Of a stretch of 64,000 nt of DNA, positions 1 through 9,697 are shown piece after piece. The stretch lies in assembly GCF_030129945.1 (NCBI RefSeq), contig NZ_JARRAF010000021.1:1-64000 (forward strand), written 5' to 3'. Position 1 is the first letter of the stretch, and every line of letters begins with the position of its first letter. A program made the translations under genes and the position numbers. This DNA is from Parachitinimonas caeni. Its GTDB lineage: Bacteria; Pseudomonadota; Gammaproteobacteria; Burkholderiales; Chitinimonadaceae. The notes beneath the pieces were generated by a model, which was not told the DNA's origin, ran no database searches, and saw nothing but the letters and a program-made list of their open reading frames with translations.

Positions 1-117
1 TGGGGCATGGCGTCGTTAGGGTTCGTTTATTTAGCTCGCTAAACCGCACTCACCCTGCCTCGCCCTGCCCCAAAACTCGGCCCGGCGCGACCGGAAACAA
101 AACGTCAACAGAGCCTA
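1..117 (-). repeat. MITE-like element, left arm, cut by window edge
   Basis: Reverse complement of the left arm of the full element at 27640-27905. It ends in ...GTCAACAGAGCC followed by TA at 116-117. It holds the TGGGGCA...TGCCCCA stem with an inner TTTAGC/GCTAAA hairpin. The right arm would lie before the window or is missing. Confidence 0.8.
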
Positions 118-123
118 GGCATC

Positions 124-312
124 ATGGAAAGCAAAAAAGAACGAATGAAGCGAGTGCTGGACGAATGGCGACGTCAGCACCCAGCGCAGTGCCATATCTG
201 TGCTACGCATAAACAACCGTTGGTTCTGCGTCAAAGTCGATGGCTGTGTACCAGCCATGCCATGGAAGCGCATCCTGCCAATGGCCGCCGCGATGATCGT
301 CAGTGGATATAA
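124..312 (+). CDS. small Cys/His-rich hypothetical protein
   Basis: A 62-residue basic protein. It carries a CHIC pair (C23, C26) and a later CTSH pair (C42, H45), a spacing that could bind one zinc ion as a ribbon. No family is recognised. The ATG lies seven bases after the TA flank of the repeat at 1-117, so the usual Shine-Dalgarno position falls in or beside the repeat and none is seen. The TusA-like gene follows after 38 bp on the same strand. It may be a genuine small gene whose upstream region was replaced by the element, or a fortuitous ORF. A zinc-binding role is inference only. Confidence 0.45.
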   Translation: MESKKERMKRVLDEWRRQHPAQCHICATHKQPLVLRQSRWLCTSHAMEAHPANGRRDDRQWI

Positions 313-350
313 GCGCGGCTGCAAACCATATTTGATCAGGGGTTTAAACA

Positions 351-578
351 ATGCATCACGATCGTAGCGTAGATCTTTCAGGGTTGAATTGCCCGCTACC
401 GATTCTGCGAGCCAAAAAAGCGCTGGCAGATATGACGAGTGGTCAGGTTCTGCATCTGATATGTACCGATCCGGCAACGCCAACTGATTTTTCAGCTTTT
501 TGCGAGCAAACCGGCCATCAATTGCTGGAGCAGCGCAGCGAAGACGGAAAGTTTCTGTTCTGGTTGCAACGTCGCTGA
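351..578 (+). CDS. TusA/SirA-family sulfur carrier protein
   Basis: A 75-residue protein, the usual size for this family. The family signature is near the N-terminus: LSGLNCPLPILRAKKAL contains the CPxP motif, whose Cys (C14) carries persulfide sulfur in TusA. The fold (short strand, CPxP helix, second helix, final strand ending FLFWLQ) fits. Known family roles are sulfur relay for tRNA 2-thiouridine, molybdenum cofactor or other sulfur trafficking. Which one applies here cannot be told. An AGGGG stretch about ten bases before the ATG supports the start. The downstream kinase starts 140 bp later. Confidence 0.85.
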   Translation: MHHDRSVDLSGLNCPLPILRAKKALADMTSGQVLHLICTDPATPTDFSAFCEQTGHQLLEQRSEDGKFLFWLQRR

Positions 579-718
579 GCCAGGGGCGATAACGCGCCCA
601 CAGAGCTTATTGGCCAGGTCTGGTGATCGGTCATAGGGCTTATGGGCCGGAACGGCTTATCACTTGTAACGGGCGGGGTGCCTGCTAGGCTGAAAGAGGT
701 TTTTTCAGGTAGCCGTTT

Positions 719-3700
719 ATGCCGTTCCCCGGTTCTCAAGGCAAGGAGCAGGTCTATTCGCCTGCGCTTTGCTCATCTCCCGTCACGCCATTGCCGTCGC
801 ACGAGATGCTGGCGGAGGGCATGCGCCTGCTGCATCAACCTTGCAGCGACCATGAAGATGTCCTGCAGCGATTTGTGGTGCAGGCCCGCGAGGGCTTGGG
901 GCTGGCGGCTTGTGTCGTCTTCCGTTTGAGTCGCAGCGATGAGAGTCTGATTGAGCTGGCGGTGTCAGTACGGCCGGCAGAGCCGGATCTGGTGATTCCC
1001 CTAGCGCTGGTGCAGGCTGCCGTGGCCGCAGGCGTGGCACAACAATGCCACGCGGATGAGCATTACTGGCTTGCGTTGCCGCTGATATTTGAGGGTCAGC
1101 TGATCGGCGCTTTCGGCGTCGCTTCGACGGTGCAGGCGCTGGCGGCAGATTCGCTGGCAATCTTGCAATTGCTGACTTTGCCGCTGGCCGAGCGGCTTGG
1201 ACGAAAAGAGCTGCTGCGCAGCGTGCAGCAACGCGACATGCAGCTGAAGCAGTTCGATGAAAACATCCACGATCTGATTGCCGTCATTGATCTGGGCGGG
1301 CGGCGCATCTATGCAAATGCTCCCTATCGCAAGCTGTTTGGCGGTGCGCACGAGACTCGCTACGAGTCGGCTTTCAATACCATCCATCCTGACGATCTGC
1401 AGAAAGTGACCGAGCGGTTTCATCTGGCCATGCAGACGGGGACGGTGGTGGTCGGCGATTACCGCTACGTTCTGCCCGACGGCAGCGTGCGACATATCCA
1501 TGCCCAGGGCTCGCCATTGCCTGACGAACAGGGGCGGCCGTGGCGGATGCTGGTGGTGGGGCGGGACATCACGGAGCGCAAAGAAGCAGAACTGGCGCTT
1601 AAACGCAGCCAGGAGCACCTTGAGCATGCCCAGCGGCTAGCCAATATCGGCAGCTTTCAGCTCGACTGCGTGCAGCGCAAGGTTTTCTGGTCGGCCACCA
1701 TGGCCAAGCTGTTTGCTGTCGAGCAGGCGGACGATCCGCGCCTGACCAATCTGGACTACCTCGAAGCCGATAATCCCTGGCTGCAGCGCATACATACCGA
1801 TGATCGTCTACGCGTGCTGGCGCGTTACAAAGCCAGCCTGCGCGGTGAATGCGCTTATGTGATGGATTACCGGATCGTGCTGCCTGGCATCGGCCTGCGT
1901 CATATCCATGCCGAAGCGCTTGCTGAATGCGACGTGGATGGAAAGCCCCTGCGGCTGGAAGGGTTTGCCCAGGATGTGACCAGCCGGCATCTGGCCGAGC
2001 TGCGCTCGCAGGATATCCAGGAGGAACTGGAGCGGCGGGTGGCAGAGCGGACGCATGCGCTGGAGCAACTGAACAACCAGCTCAAGGCTGAAATCGCCCA
2101 GCGTGGGATTGTTGAAGAGGCTCTGGAGCAGAGCAGCGAACGCCTCGGGCGTATTCTGGAATCGGCGATTGATGCGGTGGTGTCGATTGATGGCCAGGGG
2201 CATGTGGTGGACTGGAATCGCCAGGCGGAGCTGACCTTTGGCTGGAATCGCGACGAAGCCTTCGGGCAAGACATCGCCGAGCTGATCATTCCGATGCGCT
2301 ACCGGTCCTTGCATGCGGCAGGGTTGGCGCGCATTGCCCATCGCGACATTACGGCGATGCGGCCGCAGCAGTTCGAGTTGGAAGCCATTCGCCGTGATGG
2401 CAGCGAATTTCCAGTCGAAATCAATATCTGGCCAATTCGAGTGGGCGGTAACGTACTGTTTTCCAGCTTTATCCGCGATATCAGCGACCGCAAGCAGCTT
2501 GAAGCCGAGTTGCAGGCCAATCTGGCGCAGCGAGAGGCGATTCTGCAGACCGCGCAGGTCGGACTGCTGCATTTCCGGGCCGGGCGGCTGGTCTGGTGCA
2601 ACCATATTGTTGAAGACCGGTTTGGCTACACCGCTGCAGAATTGGTCAGTCTGGAGCTGGATTGCCTGTTCGAAAACCGGCAGGAATTCGAGGCATTCAA
2701 TGCTGCGGTGATGCCTGCCTTGCTGCGTGGCGATACGGTGCAGGTTGAGCATACGTTTTATCAGCGCAATCGTGAGCCGGTGTGGTGTCTGGCTACGGGG
2801 CGCTTCATTGATCATGACGATCAGCAGAAAGGCACGATCTGGGCGCTGGTCGATCTGACCTGGAAGAAACATCTGCAAGACACCCTGCAAGCCAATCTGG
2901 CTGAGCGCAAAGCCATTCTGGATACCGTTCAGGTGGGGCTGCAACTGGTGCGCCAGGGCTACCACGTCTGGTGCAACCGGCAGATGGAAACCATCATGGG
3001 TTATCAGAATACCGACCTGCAGGGGCGCCATATCAGCGAGTGGTTTGGTGATCCTGAAGGGTTGCCGGCGATTCTGGCCAACGAAGTCCGGCGCATGGAT
3101 CGTGGCGAGACCGTACAGTTCGAGCACGCCTATCAACACCCGGACGGCAGGCTGCGCTGGCATTTGGTCACTGGGCGTCGCATCGACAGCAACGATCCGG
3201 CCAAAGGGGCGATCTGGTCACGGGTGGACCTGTCATCGCAAAAGCAGGCCGAGGAAGAAATCAAGCGGGCGTTGGCCAGGGAAAAAGAGTTGTCCGACCT
3301 GAAAACCCGCTTTGTCAGCATGGCCTCACATGAATTTCGCACGCCCTTGTCGACGATTCAGTCCTCGGTCGAGCTGTTGTCGCATTACCGTGATGAGTTG
3401 CCGGCTGAAGAGCAGGCTGAGCTGTTCACGGCGATTGAGGATGCGGTGCGGCATATGACGCAAATGATGGAAGACGTGCTGCTGCTCGGCAAAACTGCAG
3501 AAGGCAAGCTGCGACCCAACCCGGCGCCGATGCCGCTGCGAACATTTTGCGAGAGCCTGATCCACACCCAGCAACGTTTATGCAATGGCAGTCACCTGCT
3601 GCAGCTCGATTACGCCGGGCCGGAAGGCCTGGTCATGCTCGACCAGAAACTGCTGCATCTGGTGCTGAACAATCTGCTGCGCAATGCAGTGAAGTACTCA

Positions 3701-3976
3701 CCGGGTGGGCGCGAGGTCGAATTCAAAGTCTGGCAGTCCGATGCTTGGCTGCGGCTCTCTGTGCGAGATCGGGGGATAGGCATTCCGGCTGAAGATTTAC
3801 CGCATCTGTTTGAGAGCTTTTTCAGGGCCAGCAATGTGGGGCGCATTTCAGGCACCGGCCTGGGTTTGCATATTGTCAAAAGTGCAGTAGAGGCCTGCGG
3901 TGGCCAGATCGACGTGGACAGCGTTGCCGGGGAGGGCACCCTGTTTACCGTGCAATTCCCGCTGATTCCGGCTTGA
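719..3976 (+). CDS. GAF/multi-PAS sensor histidine kinase, soluble
   Basis: 1085 residues with no membrane segment, so probably a cytoplasmic sensor. Order: GAF-like region (about 30-160), PAS (about 175-290, ending DITERKEAE), PAS_3-like (about 300-420), coiled coil (about 430-475), PAS (about 480-600, ending DISDRK), two related PAS repeats (about 610-725 and 730-845, each with a WCN motif), then kinase core. The H box is [10 protein letters not shown] with H871. The N box is [12 protein letters not shown], with G1 DRGIGIP and G2 GTGLGLHIV. There is no receiver or Hpt domain and no adjacent regulator, so it is an orphan kinase. The ATG at 719 is the first available start, but the true start could be slightly downstream. 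The last two PAS domains look like an internal duplication. Confidence 0.88.
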   Translation: MPFPGSQGKEQVYSPALCSSPVTPLPSHEMLAEGMRLLHQPCSDHEDVLQRFVVQAREGLGLAACVVFRLSRSDESLIELAVSVRPAEPDLVIPLALVQAAVAAGVAQQCHADEHYWLALPLIFEGQLIGAFGVASTVQALAADSLAILQLLTLPLAERLGRKELLRSVQQRDMQLKQFDENIHDLIAVIDLGGRRIYANAPYRKLFGGAHETRYESAFNTIHPDDLQKVTERFHLAMQTGTVVVGDYRYVLPDGSVRHIHAQGSPLPDEQGRPWRMLVVGRDITERKEAELALKRSQEHLEHAQRLANIGSFQLDCVQRKVFWSATMAKLFAVEQADDPRLTNLDYLEADNPWLQRIHTDDRLRVLARYKASLRGECAYVMDYRIVLPGIGLRHIHAEALAECDVDGKPLRLEGFAQDVTSRHLAELRSQDIQEELERRVAERTHALEQLNNQLKAEIAQRGIVEEALEQSSERLGRILESAIDAVVSIDGQGHVVDWNRQAELTFGWNRDEAFGQDIAELIIPMRYRSLHAAGLARIAHRDITAMRPQQFELEAIRRDGSEFPVEINIWPIRVGGNVLFSSFIRDISDRKQLEAELQANLAQREAILQTAQVGLLHFRAGRLVWCNHIVEDRFGYTAAELVSLELDCLFENRQEFEAFNAAVMPALLRGDTVQVEHTFYQRNREPVWCLATGRFIDHDDQQKGTIWALVDLTWKKHLQDTLQANLAERKAILDTVQVGLQLVRQGYHVWCNRQMETIMGYQNTDLQGRHISEWFGDPEGLPAILANEVRRMDRGETVQFEHAYQHPDGRLRWHLVTGRRIDSNDPAKGAIWSRVDLSSQKQAEEEIKRALAREKELSDLKTRFVSMASHEFRTPLSTIQSSVELLSHYRDELPAEEQAELFTAIEDAVRHMTQMMEDVLLLGKTAEGKLRPNPAPMPLRTFCESLIHTQQRLCNGSHLLQLDYAGPEGLVMLDQKLLHLVLNNLLRNAVKYSPGGREVEFKVWQSDAWLRLSVRDRGIGIPAEDLPHLFESFFRASNVGRISGTGLGLHIVKSAVEACGGQIDVDSVAGEGTLFTVQFPLIPA

Positions 3977-4032
3977 CCCGGCTGCCGGTCGCGGCGATAG
4001 TCGGCGCTTTGTCCGTTACCGAGTCATCCATC

Positions 4033-5067
4033 ATGAGCCTGACCCTGATCCGTCCTGACGACTGGCACCTGCACCTGCGCGATGGTGCTGCCCTGGCTGC
4101 CGTCCTGCCCGATACCGCCCGCCGTTTTGGCCGGGCCATCGTCATGCCCAACCTCAAGCCGCCGGTCCGTACGGTAGAAGAAGCCGCTGCCTACCGTGAG
4201 CGCATTCTGGCAGCGCTGCCTGCCGGCATGTCATTTGAACCTTTGATGACGTTATATCTGACCGACGTCACCCCTCCTGAAGAGATCGCCAAGGTCAAGG
4301 CCAGTGGTTTTGTCAAAGCGCTCAAGCTGTACCCGGCCGGTGCGACCACCAATTCCGATGCGGGGGTGACGGATATCAACAAGGTTTTGCCAACACTCGC
4401 CGAGATGGCCAGACAAGGCATCCCGCTGCTCGTTCATGGTGAAGTCACCGACCCCTCGGTCGATGTGTTTGATCGCGAGGCCGTCTTTATCGAGCGGGTG
4501 ATGAAACCCTTGCTGGGCAAACTGCCAGATCTGAAAGTCGTGTTCGAGCACATCACCACCAAACAGGCTGCCAACTTTGTCTGGAGCGCCGGTGCCAACG
4601 TGGCGGCTACCATTACCGCGCACCATCTGCTGCTCAACCGGAATGCCTTATTTCAGGGCGCTTTACCCCAGCATCACTACTGCTTGCCGGTGCTGAAGCG
4701 GGAATTGCACCGCGAAGCCTTGATGGATGTCGCGATTTCCGGGAATCCGCGTTTCTTTCTAGGCACAGACAGCGCCCCTCACGCCCGAGGCATCAAGCAA
4801 ACTCTGTGCGGTTGCGCGGGCATCTATACCGCCCACGCAGGAATCGAGCTGTACGCCGAGGCGTTCGAGTCGGTCAATGCGCTGGACCGGCTTGAAGGAT
4901 TCGCCAGCCGCTTTGGCCCGTTGTTCTATGGACTGCCTGCCAATGCCGACACCATTACCCTGGTGAAAGAGCCAGTGGCCGTGCCGGCCGAGATTCCGTA
5001 CCTGGCGGACGATGTTCTGGTGCCTATGCGGGCGGGCGAAACCGTGGCCTGGCGTCTGCTGGATTGA
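4033..5067 (+). CDS. pyrC: dihydroorotase, PyrC type
   Basis: 344 residues, the size of E. coli-type dihydroorotase. It catalyses cyclisation of carbamoyl-aspartate to dihydroorotate in pyrimidine synthesis. Metal and catalytic residues are present: HLH (H12, H14), the lysine to be carboxylated in ALKLYP (K98), VHGE (H135), EHIT (H173) and the catalytic GTDSAPH (D246). The frame is open upstream to 3973, overlapping the kinase stop, but the family start [18 protein letters not shown] fits the ATG at 4033. It follows the kinase by 56 bp and could be co-transcribed, though a functional link is not evident. Confidence 0.96.
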   Translation: MSLTLIRPDDWHLHLRDGAALAAVLPDTARRFGRAIVMPNLKPPVRTVEEAAAYRERILAALPAGMSFEPLMTLYLTDVTPPEEIAKVKASGFVKALKLYPAGATTNSDAGVTDINKVLPTLAEMARQGIPLLVHGEVTDPSVDVFDREAVFIERVMKPLLGKLPDLKVVFEHITTKQAANFVWSAGANVAATITAHHLLLNRNALFQGALPQHHYCLPVLKRELHREALMDVAISGNPRFFLGTDSAPHARGIKQTLCGCAGIYTAHAGIELYAEAFESVNALDRLEGFASRFGPLFYGLPANADTITLVKEPVAVPAEIPYLADDVLVPMRAGETVAWRLLD

Positions 5068-5347
5068 TTCTGCCTGGGGTCGGTTGGCGCGTTATGGCGA
5101 GACCGCAAGTCGACTGCCAACCGGGCCGGAAGTGGATAGGGCTGCCGCCGGCAGCGGGGCTGAATCGCTGTCTATACTCATGAAACCGTGGTCGGCGCCT
5201 CCTCGCGTCGATCGCCTTCCTCTGATCGTGCTTTGATCCCGCCGCATTGCAACCGTCGGGAAACTGAGTCGTTTGCCTGTGCCACAACTGGCCGGCGGAA
5301 CCTCAAACGAAGCGGATCAGCATGCCAACCACGCATCTGGAGGTTTC

Positions 5348-6070
5348 ATGAGCAAGCCACTTGTAGTGATTACCGGGGCCAGTTCCGGCATTGGCCAGGC
5401 AACGGCCCAGCTGTTCTCGCGTTTGGGCTATCCCCTGTTACTGCTGGCTCGGCGTATTGAGCGCATGGAAAAACTCGGCTTGCCGAATACCCTGTGCCGG
5501 GCAGTGGATGTTACCCAGCGTGACCCGTTGCGGGCTGCAGTCAAAGAGGCCGAGGCGAAGTTTGGCCCGGCTGATCTGATCGTCAACAACGCTGGCGTGA
5601 TGTTGCTCGGCAACGTCGCCAGACAAAGCCCGGAAGAGTGGGATGCCATGCTGGATGTCAACGTCAAAGGCTTGCTCAATGGCATCCATGTGGTACTGAG
5701 CGGCATGGTCGAGCGTCGTCACGGCACCATCATCAATATCAGCTCGATTGCGGGGCGCAAGACCTTCCCCAATCACGCGGCTTACTGCGGCACCAAGTTT
5801 GCCGTACACGCCATCTCGGAAAACCTGCGGGAAGAAGTTGCCATGAGCGATGTGCGGGTGATTACGATTGCACCGGGAGCGGTTGAAACCGAATTGCTAT
5901 CCCATACCACTGATACCGACATCAAATCCGGTTACGAATCCTGGAAGGAAGGCATGGGGGGCGTGATCGCCGCAACCGACATCGCCGAAGCCATCCGGTT
6001 TGCTTACGAACAACCCCAAAATCTGTGCATTCGCGAAATTGTGCTGGCTGCCACGCGCCAACAGCCATAG
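5348..6070 (+). CDS. short-chain dehydrogenase/reductase (SDR)
   Basis: 240 residues of classical SDR type. The cofactor site TGASSGIG is at 9-16 and NNAG at 80-83, and the catalytic triad is S133, Y146 and K150 (YCGTK). It resembles the YdfG/serine-dehydrogenase-like group that oxidises or reduces small hydroxy acids and carbonyls. The real substrate is unknown. An open frame runs upstream to 5273, but TGGAGG six to eleven bases before the ATG at 5348 and the usual SDR N-terminus decide this start. It has its own 280-bp upstream gap after pyrC and precedes rnpB on the same strand. Confidence 0.93.
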   Translation: MSKPLVVITGASSGIGQATAQLFSRLGYPLLLLARRIERMEKLGLPNTLCRAVDVTQRDPLRAAVKEAEAKFGPADLIVNNAGVMLLGNVARQSPEEWDAMLDVNVKGLLNGIHVVLSGMVERRHGTIINISSIAGRKTFPNHAAYCGTKFAVHAISENLREEVAMSDVRVITIAPGAVETELLSHTTDTDIKSGYESWKEGMGGVIAATDIAEAIRFAYEQPQNLCIREIVLAATRQQP

Positions 6071-6180
6071 CGCTTTTACTGTTGCGCAGTTGGCGTCTCC
6101 ACTGCTGCAATCCTCACCAAAAAGTGTATCGGTCAGCGTCGAATCGCCAGTCACCGGCCGTGGCATGGTAGAATTCACTT

Positions 6181-6552
6181 GCGAAGTTGGCCGGACAGTC
6201 GCTGCTCAGCTTGCTGGGGAGAGGAAAGTCCGGGCTTCATAGGGCAGGATGCCGGTTAACGGCCGGGCGCCGCGAGGCGACGGAAAGTGCAACAGAGAAC
6301 AGACCGCCGAACTCCGGGTAACCGGGGTGGCAAGGGTGAAACGGTGGGGTAAGAGCCCACCGCGGACGTGGTAACACGGACGGCATGGTAAACCCCATCC
6401 GAAGCAAGACCAAATAGGCAGGCGTTGAGGGGGCCCCCGGAGCCTGCGGGTAGGTTGCCTGAGGCGTGCGGTAACGTACGTCCTAGAGGAATGACTGTCG
6501 GTGGCGGCGCAAGCCGCCATGTCACAGAACCCGGCTTACAGGCCGACTTCGC
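6181..6552 (+). ncRNA. rnpB: RNase P RNA, bacterial class A
   Basis: Catalytic RNA that processes the 5' end of tRNA precursors. The two ends form P1: GCGAAGTTGGCC at 6181 pairs perfectly with GGCCGACTTCGC at 6541, apart from one wobble. Conserved blocks are present: GAGGAAAGTCCGGGCT near 6220 (CR I), a CAGAGAACAGACCGCC stretch near 6292, GGTAAGAGCCCACCGC-type sequence near 6350, and the 3' block with AGAGGAATGACTGTC near 6484 and ACAGAACCCGGCTTACAGGCC near 6523. Length 372 fits class A. No clear Rho-independent terminator follows. Confidence 0.96.
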
Positions 6553-6591
6553 AAATCCCCCCGATTCTTCCCGCAATATCCCCTAGGCAAA

Positions 6592-7755
6592 TCACACGGA
6601 CCCCCGCCCAGTACCGCTTGGCGAGGCATTGGCCCGACTGGCTGATCTGGCTTGGCGCCAACGCTTGGCGAAGCGCATCGCCGGAGTTTCGACCAGATGG
6701 TAGCTAAGCGCAGAGGCGCAAAGCACCATCGTCAGTATCAAAGTGAGGGCGGTCAGCCCCTTCAGGCTCCAGTAGTGAAACACCAGAGAGATGATCGGTA
6801 CGTGGTACAGATAGGTGGAAAACGAAACCTTACCTAGCCAGACGAGGGGGCGCGGCACAGGCAGGGGTTGACGCAAAGCCAGCAGCAATAAGGCGCCCAG
6901 GCCGATGGCTACCGCCAGCACCGCCCATGGGGTGATACGAGTCCAGACAGCAATCGTCCCCAGGCTGCCTGCCAATGGCAGCAACAACCACATGGGCAGA
7001 CGCTGTAGTGCGGGGCGATAGTGCGCGATCGCCACTCCCGTGATGAAAAAGGGCAGTTGTCCAATCACATTGAGTTGCAGAAAAGACGGGCGATACCACG
7101 CTATGCTGCGGCTGGGGTCGGTTTGCAGCACCTTTTCAATGCCGAACATCAGCCAATCCAGCTGCCCGGTTCCGGCGGCACTTCCCCACACCAAGCCAGC
7201 GGTAACCAGTAGCGGCAAGATTGGCCAGTAGCCTCGTCGCAGCCCGACCGCCACGAAGGGGGCCATGCCGTACCACAACACCTCGCTGGTCAAGGTCCAG
7301 CTGACATGGATGGAATCCAGGCGCATCAAGGCTGGCAAGTAATGCAGCTGCAGATTTGCGAGATTGACGAGCAGCAGTAACGGCTGTTCTATCAGCGAGG
7401 CCCGCCATTCCGGCTGCAGCAGGCCGGCACCCAGGAGCGCCACCCAGTAGGCAGGGTAGATGCGTAACAGGCGGGCCATTGCATATTCGCTCAGTTTGGC
7501 TTTGCTGGCGCTCAGGTGAATCAGATAGCCGCTTAGCACAAAAAACAGCTGCACCCCCAGCACATTGCCGTGGTTACCCAGAAATGGCGTGTGAAATCCG
7601 GTCAATACCTCCAGGTGATAGAGAAAGACGGCTAGGCAGGCGAGGCCACGCAAGGCATCAATTGACGCGAGGGGCTGATCCACTGCGGGAGTATTGGGGG
7701 TGGGGAGGGGGGAGAGGGGCTCGCGAAGTGGGTCTGGACGCTGTTGAGGTTTCAT
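6592..7755 (-). CDS. acyltransferase family 3 membrane protein
   Basis: 387 residues with about ten hydrophobic segments. The family hallmarks are the N-terminal SIDALRGLACLAVFLYH segment with the catalytic-type His, and FFVLSGYLI just after it. These enzymes O-acylate extracytoplasmic sugars such as LPS O-antigen, peptidoglycan or exopolysaccharide. The acceptor is unknown. The first 25 residues are proline-rich and have no clear ribosome site, so the start may be downstream. The C-terminus is Arg/Ser-rich. The gene ends 39 bp from the 3' end of rnpB, facing it, so transcripts from the two could collide. Confidence 0.88.
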   Translation of the reverse strand: MKPQQRPDPLREPLSPLPTPNTPAVDQPLASIDALRGLACLAVFLYHLEVLTGFHTPFLGNHGNVLGVQLFFVLSGYLIHLSASKAKLSEYAMARLLRIYPAYWVALLGAGLLQPEWRASLIEQPLLLLVNLANLQLHYLPALMRLDSIHVSWTLTSEVLWYGMAPFVAVGLRRGYWPILPLLVTAGLVWGSAAGTGQLDWLMFGIEKVLQTDPSRSIAWYRPSFLQLNVIGQLPFFITGVAIAHYRPALQRLPMWLLLPLAGSLGTIAVWTRITPWAVLAVAIGLGALLLLALRQPLPVPRPLVWLGKVSFSTYLYHVPIISLVFHYWSLKGLTALTLILTMVLCASALSYHLVETPAMRFAKRWRQARSASRANASPSGTGRGSV

Positions 7756-7880
7756 TTCTGGCGTGCGTTTGGTTGGAGTGGGGCCCGGTGTGCGGTAAAG
7801 CGCACCGCAGCGATGCTACCGCAAACCAAGCATCCACAGCGCCTGGCGGCCTACCGGACTTTCGGGGGAAGGTCTGACCG

Positions 7881-8777
7881 CTATTGGCGGCTGCCTGAGC
7901 TTTCCACTGGCGTGACCATTTTTTCCTCCGTCACGGCTTTATCGGTCGGTTGCTTGCGGCTGTGCGCACGCAGTTCGGCTTCGGTAGGTTTGAAGTCAAC
8001 GCCATACCAGGTTTGCATCGCAAATTTGCATTCCCGATAGTCCTCGGGTGTCGGGCTGGCGGCGCTGGGGTTCATGCCACCTTGCCAATAGCTCATTACT
8101 GAAGACTTATCGAGATGGTTATGGGGCATGCCGAGGGTGTGGCCCATCTCGTGCAGGATCATGTGCTTGAACCAATTCTGGTTATAACGGCCACCCGGCC
8201 GCATGCGGATGCCATCGAGCATGCCGCCCGTCGCAGGCAGGGCGCTGCCACCCACTGTGGCAGGGTGCGACATGTCCAGATAACTCTTGTCCCACCGCAC
8301 AATCAGGCCCTGCTCGGGCTTGATTGCCCTGAGGGATTTTCTCCCGCCGTATTCAATCACTACCGGGCAGCCGCGCATCCACTGGCTGGCTGCCAGTTTG
8401 ATTGCCTGCTCGACATCTTCAGGCGGGATGTCCGGGTGGGCGTCCTCAGTATCGTAAAAAAAACGGATGACCGGCGGCTTGCCGCCGTTGTAGAGCGGCA
8501 ACCTGCCTGCGGCTGGGGCGGCGGGGAGGGGTGCTGCAGCAGGGCGATTGGTGGGTGCGGCTTTGGTTGGCGGTGGCGCGGCTGGCGCTAACGGTATTTC
8601 CAGCGTTGATTCCTTGCCCTGTACGCCGATCTTGTTGCAGGGGCTATCACTGAACGTGGTTTTCCCCTTGGCATCGGTACACCGATAGACCGTTTGCACC
8701 TCGGTTGCGGCACAGGGCATGCACAGAGCAAGCAGGGCAATCAGCGGGAGCGGATGGGGTGGCGTGGGCCGTGTCAT
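7881..8777 (-). CDS. secreted metzincin-like zinc protease with DUF4124 domain
   Basis: 298 residues. A signal peptide ends near residue 24 (LLALCMPCAA). It is followed by a DUF4124-type segment (about 29-47, YRCTDAKGKTTFSDSPC), a low-complexity Pro/Ala linker (about 64-92) and a protease domain. The zinc site HEMGHTLGMPH (H209, E210, H213, H219) and the Met-turn SSVMSY (M228) are the metzincin/matrixin signature. It should act in the periplasm or outside the cell. The frame is open to 9038, but the signal peptide places the start at the ATG at 8777. Six genes around it give no operon context. Substrate unknown. Confidence 0.87.
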   Translation of the reverse strand: MTRPTPPHPLPLIALLALCMPCAATEVQTVYRCTDAKGKTTFSDSPCNKIGVQGKESTLEIPLAPAAPPPTKAAPTNRPAAAPLPAAPAAGRLPLYNGGKPPVIRFFYDTEDAHPDIPPEDVEQAIKLAASQWMRGCPVVIEYGGRKSLRAIKPEQGLIVRWDKSYLDMSHPATVGGSALPATGGMLDGIRMRPGGRYNQNWFKHMILHEMGHTLGMPHNHLDKSSVMSYWQGGMNPSAASPTPEDYRECKFAMQTWYGVDFKPTEAELRAHSRKQPTDKAVTEEKMVTPVESSGSRQ

Positions 8778-9074
8778 CGTCTGCGTCTCGGAAATCGCGG
8801 TTCGGGAGGGGGCGGACCGCAGGGTGGAGGTCGGGTGCTCGGGAGGTAATGATTTGAATTTTAGACGCTGTTGACGCATTTCCGGCGAAACCCTTCGAGC
8901 CGGATCGGCTTTTGCGGCATGCCAGTGTTGCAAAGCCCTTGCCTGGCGTGACAGTGCGGCCGGCCTTGGGCGGGGAGTAGCGGTCGAGGCGGTTGTCTGT
9001 CGATCGGCTGCCGTGGCGTGATGTGCCAGACCATTCATGGCTGATTGTCAGCGCATTGTCAGAAAAAGCTTGCT

Positions 9075-9088
9075 TTGATCTACATCAA
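9075..9088. promoter_or_regulatory. FNR/Anr-type box before the cytochrome bd operon
   Basis: TTGATCTACATCAA is a perfect match to the half-site pair TTGAT-N4-ATCAA. Its centre (9081.5) lies 43 bp before the ATG of the regulator gene. This would suit class II activation from a very short leader. It suggests oxygen control of the downstream cyd genes. Confidence 0.7.
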
Positions 9089-9097
9089 TTTTTAGAA

Positions 9098-9115
9098 TTC
9101 CAGTAATTACTGGAA
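9098..9115. promoter_or_regulatory. 18-bp perfect palindrome, candidate GbsR/MarR operator
   Basis: TTCCAGTAATTACTGGAA reads identically on both strands. It sits between the FNR-type box and the ATG at 9125, where it would cover the -10 region or leader. Winged-helix dimers bind such sites, so autoregulation by the adjacent regulator is inferred. Confidence 0.65.
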
Positions 9116-9124
9116 ATCAAAGAA

Positions 9125-9697
9125 ATGAAACTGACACCGCTTGCAGAACGATTTGTCCTTCACTTTGGCGAGATGGGCTCGCGTTGGGGGGTCAATCGCA
9201 CCGTTGGCCAGATCTACGCCCTGCTCTATATCAGTGCCAAACCGCTCAATGCCGACGAGATCGGCGATGTTCTTGAATTTTCTCGCTCAAATGTCGGTAT
9301 TGGCCTGAAGGAGCTGCAAGCTTGGCGTCTGGTGAAGCTTGTCCACCTGCCAGGGGACCGACGTGACTACTTCGAGCCACCGAAAGACGTCTGGGAGATC
9401 TTCAGGGTGCTGGTGGAAGAGCGGCGCCGCCGTGAGATCGAACCCACCCTGTCGTTGTTGCGTGACGCCATGCTGGAGCAGCCGGGGTCGGAGGAAGATC
9501 GCGTTGCCCAGGCCAAGATGCGGCAGATGTATGAGTTGATTGAACTCACCACGGGCTGGCTGGATGAAGTGCAGCGGCTGTCGCCCGAGACGGTGATCAA
9601 TCTGATGCGAATGGGGGCCAAGGTGCAGAAACTGCTGGATTTTGCCGACCGGCTGAAGTTTGGCCGCAAGGACGATGGCAAAGGAGACCTGCCATGA
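9125..9697 (+). CDS. GbsR/MarR-family transcriptional regulator
   Basis: 190 residues. The N-terminus LAERFVLHFGEMGSRWGVN and the winged helix (about 20-85, with ADEIGDVLEFSRSNVGIGL as the recognition part) are typical of the GbsR branch of MarR-type regulators. The C-terminal half is helical and probably forms the dimer. It is first in a tightly packed series leading to cydABX and overlaps the next gene by four bases (ATGA), so it is part of the operon. A palindrome and an FNR-type box precede it. Its ligand is unknown. The ATG at 9125 matches the family start, although the ribosome site is weak. Confidence 0.9.
   Translation: MKLTPLAERFVLHFGEMGSRWGVNRTVGQIYALLYISAKPLNADEIGDVLEFSRSNVGIGLKELQAWRLVKLVHLPGDRRDYFEPPKDVWEIFRVLVEERRRREIEPTLSLLRDAMLEQPGSEEDRVAQAKMRQMYELIELTTGWLDEVQRLSPETVINLMRMGAKVQKLLDFADRLKFGRKDDGKGDLP

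Noticed and set aside
1808-3163. Long minus-strand open frame of 451 codons opposite the PAS kinase
   Set aside because: It is a shadow of the GC-rich coding frame on the other strand; its translation shows no domain and no promoter or ribosome site.
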